Assembly: GCF_000797495.1 (NCBI RefSeq)
Contig: NZ_JTGN01000002.1
Location: forward strand, 496,001-560,000
Length of the DNA: 64,000 bases
Reading direction: 5' to 3'
Source: Robinsoniella peoriensis
GTDB taxonomy: Bacteria > Bacillota > Clostridia > Lachnospirales > Lachnospiraceae
The notes beneath the pieces are model-generated. The model made no database searches. It saw only the letters and a list, made by a program, of their open reading frames with translations, and was not told the origin of the DNA. Each line of letters begins with the position of its first letter. Positions within the stretch are counted from its first letter, which is position 1. The position numbers were made by a program, and so were the translations under genes. Positions 7,911 to 15,408 of the stretch are shown here, in pieces.

Positions 7911-8378
7911 ATGAAAGTATTAAATAAAGTTCTGGAAATTGTGATCGCTGTTCTGGTTGCGGTAATGGTAATCGGTTGTTTCTGGCAGGTAATTACAAGA
8001 TTTCTGTTAGGAAATCCAAGTAAATACACAGAAGAGTTTCTAAGGTATGTATTAATCTGGGTAACGATGCTGGGAGTTCCGTATGCTTACGGAAAAGAAA
8101 AGCATTTATCCATCGGTATTCTTACCAAGAGTTTTCAGCCGAAAAATAATGTTTTAACCAAAATAGGAATTGAAGTATTAATTATTGTACTGAGTGTGTT
8201 TGTTATGATCGCGGGAGGATGGCTGGTAACGATGAACTCCGCAGGACAGATTTCTCCGGCTATGCAGATTCCGATGCAGCTGTATTATGCATGTGTGCCA
8301 ATCAGTGGTGTTCTAATGATTATTTACAGTGTAAACCGGATGATTAGCTTTGTAAAAAAATTAAAGGAGGTAAAATAG
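7911..8378 (+). CDS. dctQ: TRAP transporter small permease (DctQ family)
   Basis: 155 residues with four predicted membrane segments (about 8-28, 43-62, 81-103, 122-145) and the family signature YTEEFLRYVLIWVTMLGVPYAYGKEKHL. It pairs with DctM to form the sodium- or proton-coupled permease. The ATG at 7911 begins the normal N-terminus; in-frame codons upstream (TTG 7875, GTG 7881) lie within the repeated leader element and probably are not translated as part of DctQ. One base separates it from dctM, and the AAAGGAGG at its end serves as the dctM ribosome site. Confidence 0.88.
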   Translation: MKVLNKVLEIVIAVLVAVMVIGCFWQVITRFLLGNPSKYTEEFLRYVLIWVTMLGVPYAYGKEKHLSIGILTKSFQPKNNVLTKIGIEVLIIVLSVFVMIAGGWLVTMNSAGQISPAMQIPMQLYYACVPISGVLMIIYSVNRMISFVKKLKEVK

Positions 8379-8379
8379 T

Positions 8380-9687
8380 ATGGAATTACAGGCAGCTATT
8401 GTTCTGGTTATTACGTTCTTTTTTCTGTTGGCAATGAGTGCACCCGTATCTTTTAGTATTATTGCTTCCGCACTTTTGACTATTATCATGTTTTTATCCC
8501 CGGGATTCGGGATGTTCATATCAGCACAGAAATTAGTTGGCGGTATTGATAGTTTTACCCTGCTGGCAGTGCCATTTTTCATCCTGGCAGGTCTTTTGAT
8601 GAGCAGCGGCGGTATTGCACAGAGACTGATAAATCTGGCATTATTAGTATTGGGTAAGGTTCCGGGTTCTCTGGCACTGACTAATATTGCCGGAAACGCA
8701 ATGTTTGGATCCATTTCCGGTTCCGGTATTGCAGCAGCTACGGCAATCGGCGGTGTTATGAATCCACTGGAAAAGAAACAGGGTTATGATGAAGGGTTTT
8801 CAGCAGCAGTTAATATTGCAACTGCTCCGGTAGGACAGTTAATCCCTCCGACTACTGCATTTATAGTATTCTCCGCAGCAAGCGGTGGTACGTCGGTAGC
8901 TACCTTATTTATGGCGGGTTGGATACCGGGTCTGTTATGGGCAGGACTATGTATGATCGTAGCATTTTTCTATGGGAAAAGACACGGATATGTGATTAAA
9001 AGAGAGAAGCTTACCGGATCTGTGGTTTTGAAAACCATCTGGGATGCAATTCCAAGCTTACTATTGGTGGTAATTATTATCGGCGGAATTCTCTCCGGAT
9101 ACTTTACTCCTACAGAAGCATCCGGGATAGCGGTGGTGTATGCATTTTTATTATCGGTATTCGTATATAAAAGTATTAAAATAAAAGAGATACCGGCTAT
9201 TCTGGTTGATACCGGAGTTATGACAGCAGTAGTTATGCTGATCATCGGGGCATCATCCATTTTATCCTTTGTACTTTCCTTTACGGGGCTGCCCCAGGCA
9301 ATCAGTAATCTGCTCCTTGGCATTTCCGATAACAAAATTGTCATCCTGTTGATCATTAACCTGATTTTGTTAATAGTAGGTACTTTTATGGATATGGCTC
9401 CGGCGCTGTTGATTTTTACGCCGATCTTTCTTCCGATAGCAACGAATCTTGGTATGGATCCCATTCAGTTTGGCGTTATGATTGTAATGAACTTATCCAT
9501 TGGAACCGTAACTCCCCCAGTGGGAAGTGTATTGTTCGTAGGATGCAGTGTGGCAAAGCTCCAGGTGGAAGATGTTATGAAGAAACTCCTGCCATTTTTT
9601 GGTGCGATACTGATCGCTTTGCTGTTTGTTACTTTCATACCCGCACTCAGCACCTGGCTGCCGTCTGTTCTTGGGCTTATGGGTTAG
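8380..9687 (+). CDS. dctM: TRAP transporter large permease (DctM family)
   Basis: 435 residues, normal for DctM, with about 12 membrane segments. Signatures include AVPFFILAGLLMSSGGIAQRLI, GSISGSGIAAATAIGGVMNP, APVGQLIPPTTAFIVFS and GTFMDMAPALLIFTPIFLP. It forms the translocation channel of the DctPQM importer. The start follows an AAAGGAGG site. Its last 11 bases overlap the 3' end of the convergent araC-type gene on the minus strand; no hairpin terminator separates them, so antisense read-through between the two transcripts is possible. Confidence 0.92.
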   Translation: MELQAAIVLVITFFFLLAMSAPVSFSIIASALLTIIMFLSPGFGMFISAQKLVGGIDSFTLLAVPFFILAGLLMSSGGIAQRLINLALLVLGKVPGSLALTNIAGNAMFGSISGSGIAAATAIGGVMNPLEKKQGYDEGFSAAVNIATAPVGQLIPPTTAFIVFSAASGGTSVATLFMAGWIPGLLWAGLCMIVAFFYGKRHGYVIKREKLTGSVVLKTIWDAIPSLLLVVIIIGGILSGYFTPTEASGIAVVYAFLLSVFVYKSIKIKEIPAILVDTGVMTAVVMLIIGASSILSFVLSFTGLPQAISNLLLGISDNKIVILLIINLILLIVGTFMDMAPALLIFTPIFLPIATNLGMDPIQFGVMIVMNLSIGTVTPPVGSVLFVGCSVAKLQVEDVMKKLLPFFGAILIALLFVTFIPALSTWLPSVLGLMG

Positions 9688-10564
9688 TTGGTATATTTGT
9701 ATGAGTGACTGTATTTAATGTTTTACGATATTTCAGAGGAGAGATGGTCATGTAAGTTTTAAACATTTTTTCAAAATAGGTGATGCTTTCATAACCAAGG
9801 GCATGTGCGATGGATGAGATGCTCATGTCTGTTTCCTCTAAATAGCGCTTTGCTTTTTTAATACGGTGGATATTGATATATTCACTGATGGTATAGCCGG
9901 TTACTTCTTTGAAAACTCTGCAGATATAGTATTTGCTTAAGTAAAAATGGCTGGACAAATCCTCCAGGGATATGGTTTCCTGACAGTTCTCTGAGAGATA
10001 ATCCGCAACGGCGTAAGCTGTCCGGTATTTGCTTTCACTACCAAACTGTGGAGTTTCCTGGTTCTTATGTGAGATATCACGTACCAGTTTGAGAAAATAA
10101 GAGAGGATTTCCAGTTCAATAGCATATTTGTAGTTTCGGTGCTTTTTACTGAATTCTGTCTGCAGATGCTCGTACATCTGCATAAACAGATACTGCTGAT
10201 CTTTATTCAGATGATATACACCATAGTTATCCTGAAAGAAGCGAACCAGGCCAAGGGCAGGGAATTTTTCACTTAGTTCCTGCATTTTCCCTTTACCAAT
10301 GTAGAGAATAATCCGGTTATGGCCCTGATCTTCCTCAGTAACAGATTTAGTCATATGTATAAGATTAGTATCCACAAGGATAAGATCACCTTTGGATGCC
10401 AGATAATTACGGTTATTAAAGAAAAAGAGGCGTTCGCCTTCTAAGATATAAAAAATTTCATACTCATTGTGAAAATGTTTGACACGCATGTCGAATTTAC
10501 CGTTTCGCACCATATGCTCCAGGGAGATTCCTTCCATTTCAGCATAATAGACCACTTTTTCCAT
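9677..10564 (-). CDS. AraC-family transcriptional regulator
   Basis: 295 residues. An N-terminal cupin-like sensor domain (HFHNEYEIFYILEGE near residues 31-45) is followed by a C-terminal double helix-turn-helix at about 190-290 (ISLEDLSSHFYLSKYYICRVFKEVTGYTISEYI; SISSIAHALGYESITYFEKMFK). AGGTGG precedes the start on the minus strand. It lies convergent to the TRAP operon and divergent from the GH105 gene, so it is the likely activator of both in response to a sugar-acid ligand (inference). Confidence 0.9.
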   Translation of the reverse strand: MEKVVYYAEMEGISLEHMVRNGKFDMRVKHFHNEYEIFYILEGERLFFFNNRNYLASKGDLILVDTNLIHMTKSVTEEDQGHNRIILYIGKGKMQELSEKFPALGLVRFFQDNYGVYHLNKDQQYLFMQMYEHLQTEFSKKHRNYKYAIELEILSYFLKLVRDISHKNQETPQFGSESKYRTAYAVADYLSENCQETISLEDLSSHFYLSKYYICRVFKEVTGYTISEYINIHRIKKAKRYLEETDMSISSIAHALGYESITYFEKMFKTYMTISPLKYRKTLNTVTHTNIPTNP

Positions 10565-10772
10565 GGATTACCACCTTTTCTTTGGAATTGTTTAAGGAAT
10601 AAATATGAATATAACCACCTGCGGAGTCTGTCCATAAGACAGGCTGTGTGATATATTTAGTACATTATATAATAAACAACTTAAAAAAGCCAGTGCCTGA
10701 CCCAACGTGCCAGAAAATCCTTGTTCCGGATCTGCACGCTTGGCGCCTGTTTGAAATATATGGAGGATTTTA
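10565..10772. promoter_or_regulatory. Divergent intergenic region between araC-type gene and GH105
   Basis: Holds TATATAAT-like sequence near 10665-10672 readable as a -10 on either strand. GGAGG lies just before the GH105 ATG. No clear -35 is visible for either gene. The likely regulator operators cannot be pinned down from sequence alone. Confidence 0.35.
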
Positions 10773-11900
10773 ATGAAAAATATAAACGAAAAAGAATTGA
10801 GAGATAAGTTAGATCTGGTAATTGATAAGCTTTTGAATCTGGACGGTCCCGATAATGCAAAGGAACTGGAAGAAAATGGTGGGGAATCAATTGGATTTTT
10901 CAAAAGAGATTTTGGTATCCGGGAATGGGACTGGCCTCAGGGTGTAGGTCTGTACGGGCTGTTAAAAATAATGAAGACAGAAAAAAATGAAAAATATCAG
11001 AAGTTTCTATATGACTGGTTTAAGGAAAATGTAGAACAGGGGCTTCCGTCAAAAAATATCAATACCACTACGCCGCTGCTAACGCTGGTAGAATTAAATG
11101 AGCAGTATAATGATCCGGAATTTGAAGATCTCTGCCTGAAGTGGGCTGACTGGCTGATGAACTGCCTTCCCCGGACAAAGGAAGGAGGCTTTCAGCATGT
11201 TACCAGTGCAAACGGAGATCGTCTGGGCGTTCGTTTGAATGAAAATGAAATGTGGATTGATACTATTTTTATGACAGTATTATTCTTGAATAAAATGGGT
11301 CAGAAATATAAAAAGCAGGAATGGATAGATGAATCCATACATCAGGTTCTGATGCATATAAAGTACCTCTGTGATAAGGATACCGGATTGTTCTTCCACG
11401 GGTGGACTTTTAATGAGAGAAATAATTTCGGGGGCATCTTCTGGTGTCGTGGAAACAGCTGGTTTACCCTGGGGATACTGGATTATATTGATATGTTCAA
11501 AGGAACCATGAATGCTGGCGTAAAACAATTTATCACAGATACATATAAGGCGCAGGTACATAAGCTAAAAGAGGTACAGAGTAAAAGCGGCTTGTGGCAT
11601 ACGGTGCTTCTGGATCCTTCAAGCTATGAAGAGGTGTCCGGTTCAGCGGCAATTGCAGCAGGAATCCTAAAAGGAATCCGTTATGGAATTCTGGATGATT
11701 CCTATATGGAATGTGCCCAGAAAGCCGTGAAAGGAATTTTGAAAAATATCGACCGGGATGGAACCGTGCTGAATGTATCCGGTGGAACCGGAATGGGATA
11801 TGATGCAGATCATTACAAAAATATATTAATTGCACCAATGGCTTACGGGCAGTCTCTGACCATACTGGCTTTGGCGGAAGCCTTGCTGCATTTGTCATAA
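10773..11900 (+). CDS. Unsaturated uronyl/rhamnogalacturonyl hydrolase, GH105-like
   Basis: 375 residues, the usual length of GH105 (YteR/RhiN) enzymes, which remove the 4,5-unsaturated uronic acid left at oligosaccharide ends by polysaccharide lyases. Family features are REWDWPQGVGLYGL (~51), the catalytic-Asp region MWIDTIFMTVLF (~163) and FWCRGNSWFTLGI (~220). The fold is an alpha/alpha six-barrel. There is no signal peptide, so it acts in the cytoplasm on imported fragments. Adjacency to the TRAP importer and AraC regulator supports a pectin- or glycosaminoglycan-fragment pathway. GH88 is the alternative family. Confidence 0.85.
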   Translation: MKNINEKELRDKLDLVIDKLLNLDGPDNAKELEENGGESIGFFKRDFGIREWDWPQGVGLYGLLKIMKTEKNEKYQKFLYDWFKENVEQGLPSKNINTTTPLLTLVELNEQYNDPEFEDLCLKWADWLMNCLPRTKEGGFQHVTSANGDRLGVRLNENEMWIDTIFMTVLFLNKMGQKYKKQEWIDESIHQVLMHIKYLCDKDTGLFFHGWTFNERNNFGGIFWCRGNSWFTLGILDYIDMFKGTMNAGVKQFITDTYKAQVHKLKEVQSKSGLWHTVLLDPSSYEEVSGSAAIAAGILKGIRYGILDDSYMECAQKAVKGILKNIDRDGTVLNVSGGTGMGYDADHYKNILIAPMAYGQSLTILALAEALLHLS

Positions 11901-11935
11901 AAGTACAATATAATATAAGCTGTATCGGGTAATAT

Positions 11936-11997
11936 AAAGTGAGATTGGACGATCAGGCAGGAAACGGCTGCCATGACCGTTCAATTTCACTTTTTTT
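11936..11997 (+). terminator. Rho-independent terminator after GH105
   Basis: AAAGTGAGATTGGACG pairs with CGTTCAATTTCACTTT (two wobbles), with a nested GGCAG/CTGCC hairpin, followed by seven T. The remaining gene-free stretch to 12216 carries only the dapA promoter region. Confidence 0.8.
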
Positions 11998-12132
11998 AAA
12001 GTTCCTGACTTACTTTAGATGAATATAATAAAATACATCTTCTTTTTGCATATTAAATAAGAGGCAGTACAAGACTTTTATGTAAATTTAATGAAAAAAA
12101 GCAGATGCTGTATCTCATTTTAATATGCTTTG

Positions 12133-12171
12133 TGCTATGATGTAGGAAATTTAACTTAGCTGTTTGACAGC
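12133..12171 (+). promoter_or_regulatory. dapA extended -10 promoter and short inverted repeat
   Basis: TG-N-TATGAT (12133-12141) with no strong -35. It is followed by GCTGT-TTG-ACAGC (about 12159-12171), a 5-bp inverted repeat near the expected transcript start, possibly an operator or leader hairpin. Confidence 0.4.
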
Positions 12172-12216
12172 GAATCAGATAGTTTTAAAATAAAATGTAT
12201 GAAAGAGGTAAAGAAT

Positions 12217-13173
12217 ATGAAGCATACAATTTTTACAGGCGCAGGAGTTGCATTGGTCACTCCGTTCAAAGAAAATGGAAGTGTTTATTTTGAAAAGCTC
12301 GAAGAGCTGATTGATTTTCAACTGAAAAACCATACGGATGCCATTGTTGCTGCAGGTACAACAGGAGAGGCATCAACGCTAAGCGATAAAGAGCACTTTG
12401 AAGTTATCCGGTTTATTGCATCTTGTGTGGGACATCGTGTTCCAGTCATCGCCGGGGCAGGTTCCAATTGTACCGAACATGCTGTTGAACTTTCCAGACA
12501 GGCAGAAAAGGCAGGAGCAGATGCATTGCTTCACGTAACGCCGTATTATAATAAGACTTCACAGCAGGGACTGGTTTACCATTTTAATGCAATTGCGGAT
12601 GCGTCTGATCTGCCGGTAATTTTGTATAATATTCCGTCCAGGACCGGGTTGAATATTCAGCCGGAGACTTATCTTCGTTTATGTGAAAATGAGAAGATTG
12701 TAGCAGTTAAAGAGGCCAGCGGTAACTTTTCCCAGATTGCTAAAATTTCTTCTCTCTGTAAGGACAGACTGGATATTTATTCTGGCAATGATGATCAGAT
12801 CACATCAGCACTGGCACTTGGAGCAAAAGGAGTAATTTCGGTGTTATCGAATATTATGCCTAAGGTTGCCCATGATATTTGCGAAAGCTTTTTTAACCAT
12901 CATCCGGAAACCAGTGATGAATTGCAGATTGAGTATCTGGAGCTGATTGAGGCGCTGTTTTATGACGTGAATCCCATACCAGTGAAACAGGCTCTCAACT
13001 ACATGGGATGGGATGTGGGGGAATGCCGCCTTCCGCTCTGTGAAATGGAGCCGGTGATGGCAGAAAAGCTGTTAAAAGTCATGAAAAAGTATAAATTAGT
13101 TGCAAAAGATCCCGGCAGCGTTTATTATAAAAGAGCATCCATCTTGCATGAAAACAGGAGGCAGACATTATGA
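12217..13173 (+). CDS. dapA: 4-hydroxy-tetrahydrodipicolinate synthase (DapA family)
   Basis: 318 residues from ATG 12217 (AGAGGT eight bases upstream); an ATG at 12199 has no suitable site. It condenses pyruvate with aspartate semialdehyde in lysine/diaminopimelate synthesis. Visible motifs are GTTGEAS (pyruvate and phosphate-like site, ~44), TPYYNKTSQQG with the catalytic Tyr (~131), YNIPSRTG with the substrate-binding Arg (~136-143) and AVKEASGN with the Schiff-base Lys (~165). This motif set favours DapA over neuraminate or KDG aldolases of the same fold. The stop overlaps the next start as ATGA. Confidence 0.9.
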   Translation: MKHTIFTGAGVALVTPFKENGSVYFEKLEELIDFQLKNHTDAIVAAGTTGEASTLSDKEHFEVIRFIASCVGHRVPVIAGAGSNCTEHAVELSRQAEKAGADALLHVTPYYNKTSQQGLVYHFNAIADASDLPVILYNIPSRTGLNIQPETYLRLCENEKIVAVKEASGNFSQIAKISSLCKDRLDIYSGNDDQITSALALGAKGVISVLSNIMPKVAHDICESFFNHHPETSDELQIEYLELIEALFYDVNPIPVKQALNYMGWDVGECRLPLCEMEPVMAEKLLKVMKKYKLVAKDPGSVYYKRASILHENRRQTL

Positions 13174-13511
13174 TTATCCACGAACTTGGAAGAGAAAATG
13201 ACAGAGTCATTGTGATACTTCATGACGAGGAACATACGGACTGGGATAACAGTGATATTCTGAAAAAATGTGCGGGATCTTATCATCTTGTAATGCTGTC
13301 CTTAGGCGAGAATGAAAGTGAAGATGTCTTATTCCAGTATCTGAACGATTATTATCACAATCATGTCTATGCGATCTGCGGTTTTCAAAACGAATGGCGG
13401 ATATTTACTATTTTGATGAACAACAAAGAAGTGATTTATGATAAGATGGTTGTAGAAGGAAAATCGGTTAGTTCCGGTAAAATGATTGAAAAGTACATCT
13501 GCGAGATGTAA
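13170..13511 (+). CDS. Uncharacterised 113-residue protein coupled to dapA
   Basis: Start overlaps the dapA stop (ATGA) with AGGAGG upstream, so it is surely co-translated. The sequence is mixed alpha/beta without membrane segment, zinc motif or signal peptide: an N-terminal beta strand RVIVILHDEEH, a central acidic stretch and a C-terminal KMVVEGKSVSSGKMIEKYI. I do not recognise the family. Position between dapA and the c-di-AMP receptor gene may point to cell-wall precursor or osmotic regulation (speculative). Confidence 0.6.
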   Translation: MIIHELGRENDRVIVILHDEEHTDWDNSDILKKCAGSYHLVMLSLGENESEDVLFQYLNDYYHNHVYAICGFQNEWRIFTILMNNKEVIYDKMVVEGKSVSSGKMIEKYICEM

Positions 13512-13532
13512 AAAGTGATGGAGGTGTCCAAT

Positions 13533-13868
13533 ATGAAAATGATATTTGCAATTGTCCATGACGAGGACGGAGGATTTGTAGTTGACAAACTAAATAAGAG
13601 CAATTTTATTGTGACGAAACTTGCCACTACCGGAGGATTCCTGCGCAGGGGGAACACGACACTGCTGATTGGAACGGAAGATGATAAAGTGGAGCAGGTT
13701 ATTGATATTATTAAAGAAGAGTGCTCAACCAGAAAGCAAGTAAATGTGAACACCCCTTATGTATCCGGCGGCGTACAATCAATCAGCTACGCCACAGTAC
13801 CAATGACTGTTGAGTTTGGCGGAGCAACCATATTCGTAGTAGATGTGGAACAGCATGTAAAAATTTAA
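13533..13868 (+). CDS. darA: Cyclic-di-AMP receptor (DarA/PstA family)
   Basis: 111 residues from ATG 13533 with GGAGGTG nine bases upstream. It is a PII-like trimeric protein that binds c-di-AMP. Family sequence includes MIFAIVHDEDGG, FIVTKLATTGGFLRRGNTTLLIGTED (the nucleotide-binding T-loop region) and the C-terminal GGATIFVVDVEQH. It lies in the cytoplasm; its downstream effector is not settled in the family. It is the third gene of the dapA operon, 21 bases after the preceding gene, linking lysine/cell-wall precursor synthesis with c-di-AMP signalling by position only. Confidence 0.9.
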   Translation: MKMIFAIVHDEDGGFVVDKLNKSNFIVTKLATTGGFLRRGNTTLLIGTEDDKVEQVIDIIKEECSTRKQVNVNTPYVSGGVQSISYATVPMTVEFGGATIFVVDVEQHVKI

Positions 13869-13896
13869 ATTATATATTGAGACTTTCAAACACCCT

Positions 13897-13962
13897 CGGA
13901 AGCGTGTCTTAAAATTGCTGCGGCATAGATTTTTAAGACACGCTTCCGCTTGTTATGAGCGG
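13897..13962. repeat. Perfect 18-bp inverted repeat plus overlapping small hairpin
   Basis: CGGAAGCGTGTCTTAAAA (13897-13914) and its exact reverse complement (13931-13948) flank a 16-base loop. A second hairpin CCGCT/AGCGG follows at about 13946-13962. There is no T tract, so it is atypical for a terminator. It overlaps the -35 of the next gene. Confidence 0.75.
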
Positions 13963-13978
13963 AAAGATTTGTTATAAT
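13950..13978 (+). promoter_or_regulatory. Promoter of the ArsR-type gene
   Basis: TTGTTA (13950-13955), a 17-base spacer and consensus TATAAT (13973-13978), 66 bases upstream of the ATG. The -35 falls within the downstream small hairpin. Confidence 0.6.
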
Positions 13979-14044
13979 AGGCAGACTGGCAGACAGCCGG
14001 TATAGCAAATGAAATCATAGCAGGCAGTCAGGAGGAATTTTTTT

Positions 14045-15079
14045 ATGGGCATGATCATGAAAAATGAGTTGGATCCGGTATTTGAAACACTTGGCTTATT
14101 ATGCAGTTGTTATCAAAGTGAAGAGACAAGAGATGAAACAATAAAGGAATTGAATGAAATTGGGATTGATGGTGAGGCATTTTATCAAAAGCATTTTAAA
14201 ATCCTGGAACGTTATGAAAAATATTTTAAAGATCATTACGTGAAAACGGAAAATGAAGAATTCTTTTTTAAGGATAAGGATCAGGAATGGATACTCATTT
14301 TGATTGTATCGGTTACAGAAAACAAGGAATGGATCCAATCCCTGGATGGAGTAACAGACGAAGAGCTTAGAGATACACTGATGTCAATTATTATTGATGA
14401 TGGAGTTAATTCGGAAGAGCTTTCCAGACAGAAAATTCCCTGTATCAAAAACGAGCTGGATATTATTGAGTTTTTAGAACCTCTGGACATGGATGAAGGA
14501 AAAAAGTGGCATTTACTTAAATTTCTACACCGGCCCAGGTTCTGGATGGAATACCTCATGGAAGCAATCCGTAAAAATATACCTGTGTATGAGAAAGCGC
14601 TTGCATCAGTGGAAAAACCTTTGCAGACCTTATTGGAACGTTATGCAGCACACAAGGTTGAGAGATTTGACCGGCTGTTTACGAGTTTCTTATCCCAGGC
14701 AGTAGTCTATCCTACCCTGGTGGCTCCGGCAATACAGCTGATTTTATATTCCCATGGTTATCAGGGATTATTCTTAGAGCTCCTGCCCAGGAGAGGAAAA
14801 AGTACGGATGCCGCAAAAGATGCTGTTATCATGAAGCTGAAGGCACTGAGTGACAGAAGCAAACTGGATATTCTGTGTATTTTAAAGGAATCCAAAAAGT
14901 ACAACCTGGAACTGGCGGGAACCATGAAATTATCAGCGTCCACCATGTCCCATCATATGAATGTATTATTTTCCTGTGGGTTGGTGAATATTGAGAAAAA
15001 GAATGGCAAAGTATACTACTGCCTGGAAGAAGACGCAGTTATGGATCTGATCGGGGATCTGAAGCAGCTGCTATTATAA
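14045..15079 (+). CDS. ArsR-type winged-helix regulator with long N-terminal domain
   Basis: 344 residues. The C-terminal ~85 residues form an ArsR winged helix (MKLKALSDRSKLDILCILKES, SASTMSHHMNVLFSCGLV, KKNGKVYYCL). The first ~250 residues are a helical domain I do not recognise, without metal-binding Cys clusters. AGGAGG lies nine bases before the ATG. A terminator separates it from the ABC exporter downstream, which it probably represses (inference from adjacency). It is far longer than classical ~110-residue ArsR repressors and resembles large ArsR-type regulators found next to ABC exporters in Clostridia. Confidence 0.8.
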   Translation: MGMIMKNELDPVFETLGLLCSCYQSEETRDETIKELNEIGIDGEAFYQKHFKILERYEKYFKDHYVKTENEEFFFKDKDQEWILILIVSVTENKEWIQSLDGVTDEELRDTLMSIIIDDGVNSEELSRQKIPCIKNELDIIEFLEPLDMDEGKKWHLLKFLHRPRFWMEYLMEAIRKNIPVYEKALASVEKPLQTLLERYAAHKVERFDRLFTSFLSQAVVYPTLVAPAIQLILYSHGYQGLFLELLPRRGKSTDAAKDAVIMKLKALSDRSKLDILCILKESKKYNLELAGTMKLSASTMSHHMNVLFSCGLVNIEKKNGKVYYCLEEDAVMDLIGDLKQLLL

Positions 15080-15169
15080 AAATGAGGGAATGCGTGACGC
15101 ACAGCTGCAGGAAATCAATTTTCAAACACACTCTACTGTAAGAATCCCGTTATATAGGAAAAAGTTGAG

Positions 15170-15231
15170 ATCAACAGGGGTCTTAAATCTGTATTTTATT
15201 GCAGACTTAAGGCTTCTGTTGATTTTTTGCC
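15170..15231 (+). terminator. Strong rho-independent terminator
   Basis: ATCAACAGGGGTCTTAAATCTG pairs over about 20 bp with CAGACTTAAGGCTTCTGTTGAT around a 10-base loop, followed by six T. It ends the regulator transcript. Confidence 0.9.
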
Positions 15232-15300
15232 CAAAATTCGAAAGGTTCAATAAAAAATCCTGATCCTGCATTAAAGTTATTCGATAATGATCAAATATAG

Positions 15301-15329
15301 TTGACAAAAATAAAATAGTAATATATTCT
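15301..15329 (+). promoter_or_regulatory. Promoter of the ABC exporter gene
   Basis: TTGACA (15301-15306), a 17-base spacer and TATTCT (15324-15329). The ATG at 15334 would lie about at the transcript start and so is not a usable start codon. Imperfect AT-rich palindromes around 15279-15298 (TATTCGATAATGATCAAATA) could be the regulator's operator. Confidence 0.6.
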
Positions 15330-15408
15330 GTAAATGACGAATGTATTTGATGAATATAGAATATATAAAACAATGCATTCCAATAAACGAAAAAGAGAGG
15401 TATCTGAT

